Assembly: GCA_022559845.1 (NCBI GenBank)
Contig: CM040123.1
Coordinates: 298,022,642 to 298,086,641 of the forward strand
Direction: 5' to 3'
DNA: 64,000 nt
Source: Amorphophallus konjac
Lineage: Eukaryota > Streptophyta > Magnoliopsida > Alismatales > Araceae
In this document: positions 53,031-64,000 of the stretch, in pieces
Numbering within the stretch: position 1 is the first letter of the stretch
Layout: each line of letters starts with the position of its first letter
The notes under the pieces: model-generated
What the model saw: the letters and a program-made list of their open reading frames with translations, nothing else
Database searches by the model: none
Told to the model about the DNA's origin: nothing
Position numbers and translations under genes: made by a program

Positions 53031-53042
53031 TGGTATCAGAGC
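53031..53042 (+). promoter_or_regulatory. Gypsy-3 primer-binding site (tRNA-iMet)
   Basis: TGGTATCAGAGC lies four bases after the LTR end. Confidence 0.93.
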
Positions 53043-54211
53043 CCAACAACGGCATCTCCGACGACCCCGACGTCCCCGGTGTCGTCTCCCTTTCTCTCTC
53101 TAGGTTGCTAGAAGTGGAAAAAAATGAATAGCAGAAAGATCTGTGATTGAGAGGAAAAAAATATAGAGAAAAAAAAGTTTTAAGCAAAAGAAAAAAAAAT
53201 TCTCTGTTGTGTTATTTCTCTCTCTCTCTCTTAATCACTCTCTCTCTAATTCTCTCTCTCCCTCCCGTGAATCTCTTTCTCTCTCTCTGTTATTATCTTC
53301 TCTGTTTCTGTCTCTCGGTTCTCTCTCTCTCTCGTTCAGCGCAAAATCAAAAAAAAAGAGAGAGAGAGAAAAGATAGAAGCAGAAGATCTCAGTAGAGAG
53401 AAGAAAGAAGTTGAAAAACAAAAGGAAAAAAACACACGGGAAGCTCTCTCGGTTGCAAAAGAGAGAAAGACAAAAAAAAAGAATTTTTTTTTAAAAAAAA
53501 GTGTTCACGCCTTCCCCTGCATCGTCGCCCATGCCAGGATTTGAATCCCGACACGTCGCAACGGCACCCGCCTGAATCTCGACACGTCGCAACGGCACCC
53601 GCCTCCACTGGCTCCCAGCGACCGCGCACGACCGCCTGCGAGCGCCGGTAGTGCTCCGCGCCCGGCCGTGCTCCGCTGTCGCCGTGCCCACGCCCGCACT
53701 CGGTTGCACCTGCGGTCGTGCCAGGCGCTCCCGGCCGCACCCGCGCCCTCGTGCGCCCGACCTGCACCCGCGTGCATCGCACCGCGCCCGTGCGTACGCC
53801 CCGGCCCCCGCTCGCGCCCGAGCCCACCCTCCGCTTTTCCACAGTGCCGCCCGAGCGTGCCCGCCGCGCCCCGCGCGCCCAGGCACCACCCGCCTCTACG
53901 CGTTCGGCCCCAGCCCCACGCCCCCTAGAGACTACGCCCGCCACTCGCACGCAGCGCCCGCGTGGCCGCCCACGTGCAGCCGCGTGACCACCACCTCTCC
54001 CTCCGTGAGTTGAGTAGAAAGGGTAGGTAAGATTTGAAAAAAAAAAAAGAAGGAAGAAAGACAGGGTTGAAAAGGGTTAGAAAAGGAGGAAAAGTTTGAA
54101 AAGAGAGAAGGTTTAAAAAGTCAGAAAAGGTGGTTGAAAAGAAAGTGGTTTAAAAAAAAACAAAAGTTGAATATATATAATATATATATATATATTTGAG
54201 ATATATATAAT

Positions 54212-54244
<33 letters not shown>

Positions 54245-54947
54245 CTTTTAACTTATTGAGGTGGCACCCGAAGTCCGCAACGACGGCGCGATCGGCGCCC
54301 AAGTCACTCGGCCGCCGACACACGGTTCGTTAATTACGGAACGTGGGTAACTCAGAGTCTCCCTGCGCGGAGAAAATTTTAGATTGATTTATTCCCCTAC
54401 ACATGAAAGTTTTAAGTTAAGTGGTTTTGTAATAAATTAAATCCTCCCTGCGCGGAGTGAATTTATTATAACCACGAAGCTTCGTCGACGCCGTGCGGGC
54501 ACGCACGTCCCCGCTCGCCTTCGTCTCTAGTCGGAGCTTGACTTCTCAGTCAGCTAGGTACGTGCTCCAAGTCACTTGCTTATTTAGTATCCTTATCATT
54601 TACCGCGAGACGAAGTGAGCGAGAGTCCGATCCATGCAACCAGTCTCCTGAGTGCATCGCTGTGGACGGAAAGCGAGAGCTTGTATGTACCCATCCTTAG
54701 GCCCTAGACTATCGCATTAGGGCACCTTAATTGTCAGGAGGTAGTTCCACAACTACTTCGCCTACGGGCGAGCAACTCTCCCTGATCGGTCCCTTCTAAT
54801 TGGCCCTTTGCCTAATAGCCAACAAAATTCGGGTCTATAACTTGCTAATTTTTGGTCCCAGGATTGCATCATTTAGGTCCAAGTCTGTGCATGCCACGTT
54901 GGTCTAGGAATTCATCCGGCCGTCTAGAGCACCCCTCAACGCTACCC
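53043..54947 (+). other. Gypsy-3 long leader with low-complexity blocks
   Basis: It contains (CT)n at 53215-53335, GA/A-rich sequence at 53345-53500, a 34-bp tandem duplication with GACACGTCGCAACGGCACC at about 53549-53605, a very CpG-rich block at 53505-53995, and (TA)n at 54170-54245. A repeated CCTCCCTGCGCGGAG-like segment lies at 54358 and 54440. No convincing coding sequence. Confidence 0.65.
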
Positions 54948-56779
54948 ATGAATCAAGAGAGCGTGACTGCTATGATAGTCCAGCTCGAGCACAATCTCGT
55001 GGCCCACTTTGAAAAATCCATAGGCCAACTACGGGCGAAACTTGATAAGAGGATCCGAGCCTTAGATGATCGACTGAAGGGGGAGGAAGGAAGAGGGAAT
55101 GGCCACGGCAATCTCGTAGCCAATCCTAGGGAGGAAAGAGAGCAAGCCCGCCAAAATCAGGCTCCCCAAGGTAGAGAGTAAGAGGCCCGTGTGCCTCGAG
55201 AGAGAGACCACGACGATGAAGATATCATCCTACGGAATGTCAAGATTGACGCTCCAAGTTTTGATGGGTCCCTCAACCCCTCTATATACCTTGATTGGGA
55301 GACCGGGATGGACCAATATTTTGATTGGCATCGCCGCATGACCCCTGCTACAAGGGTGAGGTTTGCCAAAATGAAGCTCCTAGGTCAAGCCAAAACTTAC
55401 TGGTGTAACGTTGAGAATCTCCTAGCAAGGAGACGAGAGGAACCTATAAGCACGTGGGAAGAAATGAACTAGAAATTAAGGGAGAAGTATCTGCCACCCT
55501 CCTACCATCAGCGTCTTTTAGACCAATGGCAGAAACTCACCCAAGATGGAAAGTCTGTGGATGAGTACATCACCAAATTTGATGACTTCTTCCTCCGGAG
55601 TCGAGTCATGGAGGATGCCCCCGTCACCCTCTCACGGTTTAGGGCTGGCCTACACGAGAGTATTCAGCGTAAATTATTCTTGCGGGAGGTTAACACCCTC
55701 GAGCACGCCTACCAGGTTGCACGAGATGTTGAGAGGTTTCAAAGGGTGGTCCCACCTCGGGTTCCCATCTACCATCAACTTGAACCCCGAAACCCCATAG
55801 TCCACTATACTGAGAGAGCTGGTCCCCTCACCTCCTACGTCCCTACTGCTACCCCACTTAGGGCCGTTGCCCCTACTACTCCTTTCCAAGGAACCCTTTA
55901 CATGCACCCGCTACTGTGCCTAGACTGGAGTATACTCCACCAGCTGAGAGGAGAGATGACAAGTTAAAGGGAGTGGTCCCTAGCACCTCCCAACCAGCCC
56001 CTATCTCGGGAGTCCGCTGCTTTAGGTGTCATAACCTAGGGCATATTGCCACCAATTATCCCACCCGAGCCTTGGTCATCACCGACCCCCAGCCTGTGGA
56101 GCTTCCACCTCAGGAAGAAGAACCCCTTAAGAGATATGAGCCTGACCCTGATCTCATTGCCCAGTTTGAGGAATTAGATGCAGGGTTTGATAGCACGTAT
56201 GTCGAGTACATGCAAGTGGAAGATATTACCGAGAGTTCGAACCAGGGAAGACTGGGTGTAGTTCACTGCATCCTAACCCACCCTCAGGAGGACGACTGGC
56301 ATCGAACCTCCATCTTCCAAACGTACATTATAGTAAAATCCCAACCCCGCAAGGTGATTTTTGACAACGGGAGCTGTATCAATGAAGTCTCTTCAGACTT
56401 TATCTCTCGTCTAGGTCTACCTACCCATCCTCATCTAAGGCCATACAACGTGGCTTGGGTTGACGACACGTCTATCCCAGTCACCACTACATGTGTCATT
56501 CCCATCCAGTTCCAGTCCTACCAAGGACAAATCCTATGCGATGTAGTGCCTATGAAGGTCGGAAGCATCATCCTAGGACGGCCATGGATCTACGATGTAG
56601 ACCTTACTACATTCGATCGGTCCAATCAGTGTTCCTTCTCCCACAATGGAAAGAGGATTCAGTTGTGCCCGACACCCCCAAAGGTGGCCACGGGAAAGAG
56701 TCCTGCCTCCACACCTGCTGCATCCCCCAAAATTCAGAAGAATGCCCCAACCCCCACCAAAGGGAAGCCCTCATTCCCA
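54948..56779 (+). pseudogene. Gypsy-3 gag and protease, broken and truncated
   Basis: An ATG at 54948 begins a coiled-coil N terminus. A retrotrans-gag domain follows (55230-55740), then one knuckle (CFRCHNLGHIA, last ligand replaced; about 56020-56060) and an aspartic protease-like domain (about 56320-56640). The usual catalytic motif is represented by D-N-G-S. Stops occur at 55179 (TAA) and 55470 (TAG), and a frame change lies near 55900. The sequence runs into the gap. Confidence 0.8.
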
Positions 56780-56879
56780 NNNNNNNNNNNNNNNNNNNNN
56801 NNNNNNNNNNNNNNNNNNNNNNNNNNNNNNNNNNNNNNNNNNNNNNNNNNNNNNNNNNNNNNNNNNNNNNNNNNNNNNN
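56780..56879. other. Assembly gap of 100 N
   Basis: Exactly 100 unknown bases, the usual placeholder for a gap of unknown size. It separates Gypsy-3 from the satellite, so their real junction is not seen. Confidence 0.98.
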
Positions 56880-59800
56880 TTCAGTTAAACTAAGTGTATT
56901 TTAGAAATGAACTTTGAGCGCCGAGCTCAAACCGGGCATCCGATTTGGATTCCGTCAGTTCTGACAAGTCACTTTCATCTCCCCGGTCGTGTTGGAATGA
57001 TCGGCAGGCATCCGGCGGTATTTCAAGTTTTAGACCCCCGGCCCCGACCTGGCAGTTCATTTGAACTAAGTGTATTTTAGAAATGAACTTTGAGCGCCGA
57101 GCTCAAACCGGGCATCCGATTTGGATTCCGTCAGTTCTGACAAGTCACTTTCATCTCCCCGGTCGTGTTGGAATGATCGGCACGGCATGGCGGTATTTCA
57201 AGTTTTAGACCCCCGGCCCCGACCTGGCAGTTCATTTGAACTAAGTGTATTTTAGAAATGAACTTTGAGCGCCGAGCTCAAACCGGGCATCCGATTTGGA
57301 TTCCGTCAGTTCTGACAAGTCACTTTCATCTCCCCGGTCGTGTTGGAATGATCGGCATGGGCATCTGGCTGGGATTTCAAGTTTTAGACCCCCGGCCCAG
57401 ACCTGGCAGTTTATTTGAACTAAGTGTATTTTAGAAATGAACTTTGAGCGTCGAGCTCAAACCGGACTTCCGATTTGGATTCCGTCAGTTCTGACAAGTC
57501 ACTTTCATCTCCCCGGTCGTGTTGGAATGATCGGCACGGGCATCTGGCGGTATTTCAAGTTTTAGACCCCCGGCCCAGACCTGGCAGTTCATTTGAACTA
57601 AGTGTATTTTAGAAATGAACTTTGAGCGTCGAGCTCAAACCGGACTTCCGATTTGGATTCCGTCAGTTCTGATAAGTCACTTTCATCTCCCCGGTCGTGT
57701 TGGAATGATCGGCACGGCCATTCGGCCGGTGTTTCAAGTTTTAGACCCCTCGGCCCCGACCTGGCAGTTCAGTTAAACTAAAGTGTATTTTAGAAATGAA
57801 CTTTGAGAGCCGAGCTCAAACCGGGCATCCGATTTGGATTCCGTCAGTTCTGACAAGTCACTTTCATCTCCCCGGTCGTGTTGGAACGATCAGCATGGGC
57901 ATCCGGCCGGTATTTCATGTTTTAGACCCCCGGCCCCGACCTGGCAGTCATTTGAACTAAGTGTATTTTAGAAATGAACTTTGAGTGTCGAGCTCAAACC
58001 AGGCATCAGATTTGGATTCCGTCAGTTCTGACAAGTCACTTTCATCTCCCCGGTCGTGTTGGAATGATTTGCACGGGCATCTGGCTGGGATTTCAAGTTT
58101 TAGACCCCCGGCCCAGACCTGGCAGTTCATTTGAACTAAGTGTATTTTAGAAATGAACTTTGAGCGTCGAGCTCAAACCGGACTTCCGATTTGGATTCCG
58201 TCAGTTCTGACAAGTCACTTTCATCTCTCCGGTCGTGTTGGAATGATCGGCATGGGCATCTGGCTGGGATTTCAAGTTTTAGACCCCCGGCCCAGACCTG
58301 GCAGTTTATTTGAACTAAGTGTATTTTAGAAATGAACTTTGAGTGTCGAGCTCAAACCGGACTTCCGATTTGGATTCCGTCAGTTCTGACAAGTCACTTT
58401 CATCTCCCCGGTCGTGTTGGAATGATCGGCACGGGCATCTGGCCGGTATTTCAAGTTTTAGACCCCCGGCCCAGACCTGGCAGTTCATTTGAACTAAGTG
58501 TATTTTAGAAATGAACTATGAGCACCGAGCTCAAACCGGGCATCCGATTTGGATTCAGTCAGTTCTGACAAGTCACTTTCATCTCCCCGGTCGTGTTGGA
58601 ATGATCGGCACGGCCATTCGGCCGGTGTTTCAAGTTTTAGACCCGTGGCCCCGACCTTGGAGTTCAGTTAAACTAAAGTGTATTTTAGAAATGAACTTTG
58701 AGAGCCGAGCTCAAACCGGGCATCCGATTTGGATTCCGTCAGTTCTGAGAAGTCACTTTCATCTCCCCGGTCGTGTTGGAACGATCAGCATGGGCATCCG
58801 GCCGGTATTTCAAGTTTTAGACCCCCGGCCCCGACCTGGCAGTTCATTTGAACTAAGTGTATTTTAGAAATTAACTTTGAGTGTCGAGCTCAAAACCAGG
58901 CATCCGATTTGGATTCCGTCAGTTCTGACATGTCACTTTCATCTCCCCGGTCGTGTTGGAACGATCAGCATGGGCATCCAGTCGGTATTTCAAGTTTTAG
59001 ACCCCGGCCCCGACTTGGCTGTTCATTTGAACTAAGTGTATTTTAGAAATGAACTTTGAGCGTCGAGCTCAAACCGGACTTCCGATTTGGATTCCGTCAG
59101 TTCTGACAAGTCACTTTCATCTCCCCGGTCGTGTTGGAATGATCGGCATGGGCATCTGGATGGGATTTCAAGTTTTAGACCCCCGGCCCAGACCTGGCAG
59201 TTCATTTGAACTAAGTGTATTTTAGAAATGAACTTTGAGCGCCGAGCTCAAACCGGACTTCCGATCTGGATTCCGTCAGTTCTGACTAGTGACTTTCATC
59301 TCCCCGGTCGTGTTGGAACAATCCGCATGGGCATCCAGTCGGTATTTCAAGTTTTAGACCCCCGGCCCCGACCTGGCAGTTCATTTGAACTAAGTGTATT
59401 TTAGAAATGAACTTTGAGCGCCGAGCTCAAACCGGGCATCCGATTTGGATTCCGTCAGTTCTGACAAGTCACTTTCATCTCCCCGGTCGTGTTGGAACGA
59501 TAGGCACGGCCATCCGGCCGGTATTTCAAGTTTTAGACCCCCGGCCCCGACCTGGCAGTTCATTTGAACTAAGTGTATTTTAGAAATGAACTTTGAGCGC
59601 CGAGCTCAAACAGGGCATCCGATTTGGATTCCGTCTATTCTGACAAGTCACTTTTATCTCCCCAGTCGTGTTGGAATGATCGGCATGGGCATCTGGCCGG
59701 TATTTCATGTTTTATACCCCCGGCCCCGACCTGGCAGTTCATTTGAACTAAGTGTATTTTAGAAATGAACTATGAACACCGAGCTCAAACCGGGCATCCG

Positions 59801-62800
59801 ATTTGGATTCCGTCAGTTCTGACAAGTCACTTTCATCTCCCCGGCCGTGTTGGAATGATCGGCACGGCCATTTGGCCGGTGTTTCAAGTTTTAGACCCCT
59901 GGCCCCGACCTGGCAGTTCAGTTAAACTAAAGTGTATTTTAGAAATGAACTTTGAGAGCCGAGCTCAAACCGGGCATCCGATTTGGATTCCGTCAGTTCT
60001 GACAAGTCACTTTCATCTCCCCGGTCGTGTTGGAACGATCAGCATGGGCATCCGGCCGGTATTTCATGTTTTAGACCCCCGGCCCCGACCTGGCAGTTCA
60101 TTTGAACTAAGTGTATTTTAGAAATGAACTTTGAGTGTCGAGCTCAAACCAGGCATCAGATTTGGATTCCGTCAGTTCTGACAAGTCACTTTCATCTCCC
60201 CGGTCGTGTTGGAATGATTTGCACGGGCATCTGGCTGGGATTTCAAGTTTTAGACCCCCGGCCCAGACCTGGCAGTTCATTTGAACTAAGTGTATTTTAG
60301 AAATGAACTTTGAGCGTCGAGCTCAAACCGGACTTCCGATTTGGATTCCGTCAGTTCTGACAAGTCACTTTCATCTCTCCGGTCGTGTTGGAATGATCGG
60401 CATGGGCATCTGGCTGGGATTTCAAGTTTTAGACCCCCGGCCCAGACCTGGCAGTTCATTTGAACTAAGTGTATTTTAGAAATGAACTTTGAGTGTCGAG
60501 CTCAAACCGGACTTCCGATTTGGATTCCGTCAGTTCTGACAAGTCACTTTCATCTCCCCGGTCGTGTTGGAATGATCGGCACGGGCATCTGGCCGGTATT
60601 TCAAGTTTTAGACCCCCGGCCCAGACCTGGCAGTTCATTTGAACTAAGTGTATTTTAGAAATGAACTATGAGCCCGAGCTCAAACCGGGCATCCGATTTG
60701 GATTCCGTCAGTTCTGACAAGTCACTTTCATCTCCCGGTCGTGTTGGAATGATCGGCACGGCCATTCGGCCGGTGATTTCAAGTTTTAGACCCCTCGGCC
60801 CCGACCTTGGCAGTTCATTTGAACTAAAGTGTATTTTAGAAATGAACTTTGAGAGCCGAGCTCAAACCGGGCATCCGATTTGGATTCCGTCAGTTCTGAC
60901 AAGTCACTTTCATCTCCCCGGTCGTGTTGGAACGATCAGCATGGGCATCCGGCCGGTATTTCAAGTTTTAGACCCCCGGCCCCGACCTGGCAGTTCATTT
61001 GAACTAAGTGTATTTTAGAAATTAACTTTGAGCTGCTCGAGCTCAAACCAGGCATCCGATTTGGATTCCGTCAGTTCTGACAAGTCACTTTCATCTCCCC
61101 GGTCGTGTTGGAACGATCAGCATGGGCATCCAGTCGGTATTTCAAGTTTTAGACCCCCGGCCCCGACTTGGCTGTTCATTTGAACTAAGTGTATTTTAGA
61201 AATGAACTTTGAGCGTCGAGCTCAAACCGGACTTCCGATTTGGATTCCGTCAGTTCTGACAAGTCACTTTCATCTCCCCGGTCGTGTTGGAATGATCGGC
61301 ATGGGCATCTGGCTGGGATTTCAAGTTTTAGACCCCCGGCCCAGACCTGGCAGTTTATTTGAACTAAGTGTATTTTAGAAATGAACTTTGAGTGTCGAGC
61401 TCAAACCGGACTTCCGATTTGGATTCCGTCAGTTCTGACAAGTCACTTTCATCTCCCCGGTCGTGTTGGAATGATCGGCACGGGCATCTGGCCGGTATTT
61501 CAAGTTTTAGACCCCCGGCCCCGACCTGGCAGTTCATTTGAACTAAAGTGTATTTTTGAAATGAACTTTGAGCGCCGAGCTCAAACCGGGCTTCCGATTT
61601 GGATTCCGTCAGTTCTGACAAGTCACTTTCATCTCTCCGTTCATGTTGGAACGATCGGCACGGCCATCCGGTCGGTATTTCAAGTTTTAGACCCCCGGCC
61701 CCGACCTGGCAGTTCATTTGAACTAAGTGTATTTTAGAAATGAACTTTGAGCGCCGAGCTCAAACCGGACATCCGATTTGGATTCCGTCAGTTCTGATAA
61801 GTCACTTTCATCTCCCCGGTCGTGTTGGAATGATCGGCACGGGCATCTGGCCGGTATTTCAAGTTTTAGACCCCCGGCCCCGACCTGGCAGTTCATTTGA
61901 ACTAAGTGTATTTTAGAAATGAACTTTGAGTGTCGAGCTCATACCGGGCATCCGATTTGGATTCCGTCAGTTCTAACAAGTCACTTTCATCTCCCGGTCG
62001 TGTTGGAATGATCGGCACGGCATCCGGCCGGTGTTTCATGTTTTAGACCCCCGGCCCCGACCTGGCAGTTCAGTTAAACTAAAGTGTATTTTAGAAATGA
62101 ACTTTGAGCGCCGAGCTCAAACCGGACATCCGATTTGGATTCCGTCTCTTCTGACAAGTCACTTTCATCTCTCCGGTCGTGTAGGAACGATCGGCACGGG
62201 CATCTGGCCGGTATTTCAAGTTTTAGACCCCCGGCCCCGACCTGGCAGTTCATTTGAACTAAGTGTATTTTAGAAATGAACTTTGAGCGCCGAGCTCAAA
62301 CCGGGCATCCGATTTGGATTCCGTCAGTTCTGACAAGTCACTTTCATCTCCCCGGTCGTGTTGGAATGATCGGCATGTCATCCGGCCGGTGTTTCAAGTT
62401 TTAGACCCCCGGCCCCGACCTGGCAGTTCAGTTAAACTAAGTGTATTTTAGAAATGAACTTTGAGCGCCGAGCTCAAACCGGGCATCCGATTTGGATTCC
62501 GTCAGTTCTGACAAGTCACTTTCATCTCCCCGGTCGTGTTGGAATGATCAGCATGGGCATCCAGCCGGTATTTCAAGTTTTAGACCCCCGGCCCCGACCT
62601 GGCTAGTTCATTTGAACAAAGTGTATTTTAGAAATGAACTTTGAGCGCCGAGCTCAAACCGGGCATCCGATTTGGATTCCGTCAGTTCTGACAAGTCACT
62701 TTCATCTCCCCGGTCGTGTTGGAACGATCAGCATGGGCATCCAGTCGGTATTTCAAGTTTTAGACCCCCGGCCCCGACCTGGCAGTTCATTTGAACTAAG

Positions 62801-64000
62801 TGTATTTTAGAAATGAACTTTGAGCGCCGAGCTCAAACCGGGCATCCGATTTGGATTCCGTCAGTTCTGACAAGTCACTTTCATCTCCCGGTCGTGTTGG
62901 AATGATCGGCACGGGCATCTGGCCAGTATTTCAAGTTTTAGACCCCCGGCCCCGACCTGGCAGTTCATTTGAACTAAGTGTATTTTTGAAATGAACTTTG
63001 AGCGCCGAGCTCAAACCGGGCTTCCGATTTGGATTCCTCAGTTCTGACAAGTCACTTTCATCTCTCCGTTCATGTTGGAATGATCGGCACGGCCATCCGG
63101 TCGGTATTTCAAGTTTTAGACCCCCGGCCCCGACCTGGCAGTTCATTTGAACTAAGTGTATTTTAGAAATGAACTTTGAGCGCCGAGCTCAAACCGGACA
63201 TCCGATTTGGATTCCGTCAGTTCTGATAAGTCACTTTCATCTCCCCGGTCGTGTTGGAATGATCGGCACGGGCATCTGGCCGGTATTTCAAGTTTTAGAC
63301 CCCCGGCCCCGACCTGGCAGTTCATTTGAACTAAGTGTATTTTAGAAATGAACTTTGAGCGCCGAGCTCAAACCGGGCATCCGATTTGGATTCCGTCAGT
63401 TCTGACAAGTCACTTTCATCTCCCCGGTCATGTTGGAATGATCGGCACGGGCATCTGGCCGGTATTTCAAGTTTTAGACCCCCGGCCCTGACCTGACAGT
63501 TCATTTGAACTAAGTGTATTTTAGAAATGAACTTTGAGCGTCGAGCTCAAACCGGACATCCGATTTAGATTCCGTCAGTTCTGACAAGTCACTTTCATCT
63601 CCCCGGTCGTGTTGGAACGATCGGCACGGCCATCCGGCCGGTATTTCAAGTTTTAGACCCCCGGCCCCGACTTGGCAGTTCATTTGAACTAAGTGTATTT
63701 TAGAAATGAACTTTGAGCGCCGAGCTCAAACCGGGCATCCGATTTGGATTCCGTCAGTTCTGACAAGTCACTTTCATCTCCCCGGTCGTGTTGGAATGAT
63801 CGGCATGGCATCCGGCCGGTAGTTTCAAGTTTTAGACCCCGGCCCCGACCTGGCAGTTCAGTTAAACTAAAGTGTATTTTAGAAATGAACTTTGAGCGCC
63901 GAGCTCAAACCGGGCATCCGATTTGGATTCCGTCAGTTCTGACAAGTCACTTTCATCTCCCCGGTCGTGTTGGAACAATCAGCATGGGCATCCAGCCGGT
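56880..64000 (+). repeat. ~178-bp satellite array, about 40 monomers, running off the window
   Basis: Successive TTAGAAATGAAC anchors occur at 56901, 57077, 57252, 57431, 57609, 57790, 57968, 58147 and 58326 (period 175-181). The monomer has conserved blocks GAGCTCAAACC, CCGATTTGGATTCCGTCAG, AAGTCACTTTCATCTC and TTTTAGACCCCCGGCC. Length and organisation fit a centromeric or other heterochromatic satellite; location is inference. Each monomer contains TAG near its start, so runs of open frame are only one or two monomers long. Confidence 0.97.
57765..62065 (+). repeat. 12-mer higher-order repeat within the satellite (about 2,150 bp, roughly two copies)
   Basis: Variant markers recur at 2,150-base offsets: CTTTGAGAGC at 57801/59950 and 58696/60847, ATGAACTATG at 58511/60661, AGGCATCAGA at 58001/60151. 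Within a copy the first two markers are themselves spaced 5 and 7 monomers. Exact ends of the block are approximate. Confidence 0.8.

Larger units (their letters stand above)
52481..56779 (+). mobile_element. Gypsy-3: Ty3/gypsy element truncated by the assembly gap
   Basis: It has a 546-bp LTR, primer-binding site, a 1.9-kb leader, gag with zinc knuckle and a protease. The reverse transcriptase and everything after it fall in or beyond the gap. The FDNGSCIN / LGRPW pattern is typical of one group of plant gypsy gag-proteases; I do not assign the lineage. Confidence 0.82.

Noticed and set aside
604..53042. TGGTATCAGAGC sites as possible tRNA fragments or genes
   Set aside because: They are primer-binding sites directly after LTR ends. 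No cloverleaf sequence surrounds any of them.
53390..54013. Long Arg/Ala/Pro-rich open frames on both strands
   Set aside because: The block is very GC-rich, so stops are rare by chance. No domain is present and it lies in the Gypsy-3 leader.
58511..62273. Several 80-118-codon open frames with repeated sequence in the satellite
   Set aside because: They exist only because two monomers happen to be in phase. Each monomer carries TAG and the frames shift with monomer length.
1..64000. Host protein-coding genes
   Set aside because: Every domain I could identify belongs to a retroelement or to the retroelement-borne antisense genes.

Overview
The window looks like repeat-dense heterochromatin from a flowering plant. 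I recognise no host gene, tRNA or rRNA. Almost every base belongs to nested LTR retrotransposons, one 5'-truncated LINE, or a tandem satellite. The plant assignment rests on the element lineages: Tekay/Del-type chromovirus, Tat/Ogre-type Ty3/gypsy with a second RNase H, Ty1/copia-like gag with UBN2-type N terminus, and a plant mobile domain (PMD) gene. The species cannot be named from the sequence.

Layout. 1-18933 is a gag-only Ty1/copia-like element (called TR-GAG1 here). Its 3' LTR is split by a complete minus-strand Tekay element (7457-17467, target-site duplication GTGCT). 18934-22893 is a broken Ty3/gypsy element (Retro-D) with a LINE fragment inserted in its primer-binding region. Retro-D is cut in the reverse transcriptase by Retro-E, a plus-strand relative of the Tekay element. 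Retro-E's 3.1-kb LTR is split by a 20.6-kb Tat/Ogre-type element (25463-46097, target-site duplication TTAGT). Retro-E's interior is then cut at 47291 by a second gag-only element (TR-GAG2), whose 3' part is cut at 52481 by another Ty3/gypsy element (Gypsy-3). A 100-N assembly gap (56780-56879) truncates Gypsy-3. From 56880 to the end there are about 40 copies of a ~178-bp satellite with 12-mer and 8-mer higher-order repeats.

The Tat element carries two genes on the opposite strand between pol and the 3' LTR: an eight-exon PMD-type gene and a second gene resembling the DUF7745-type extra ORFs of Tat elements. Their introns survive in the retroelement, as expected if the genomic RNA is made from the other strand.

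The most unusual signal is not a protein. Five elements here carry arrays of short hairpins or palindromes in LTRs, leaders and other untranslated parts, each family with its own motif. In the TR-GAG1 LTR about 14 consecutive stem-loops occupy 18005-18378. They form repeated modules whose stems differ in sequence but keep pairing, as a selected RNA structure would. In Tekay and Retro-E the same LTR position holds two unrelated hairpin motifs. In the Tat element about 55 copies of one hairpin motif fill the LTRs, leader, spacers and an intron. All similarity statements are from reading and recall, not from searches.
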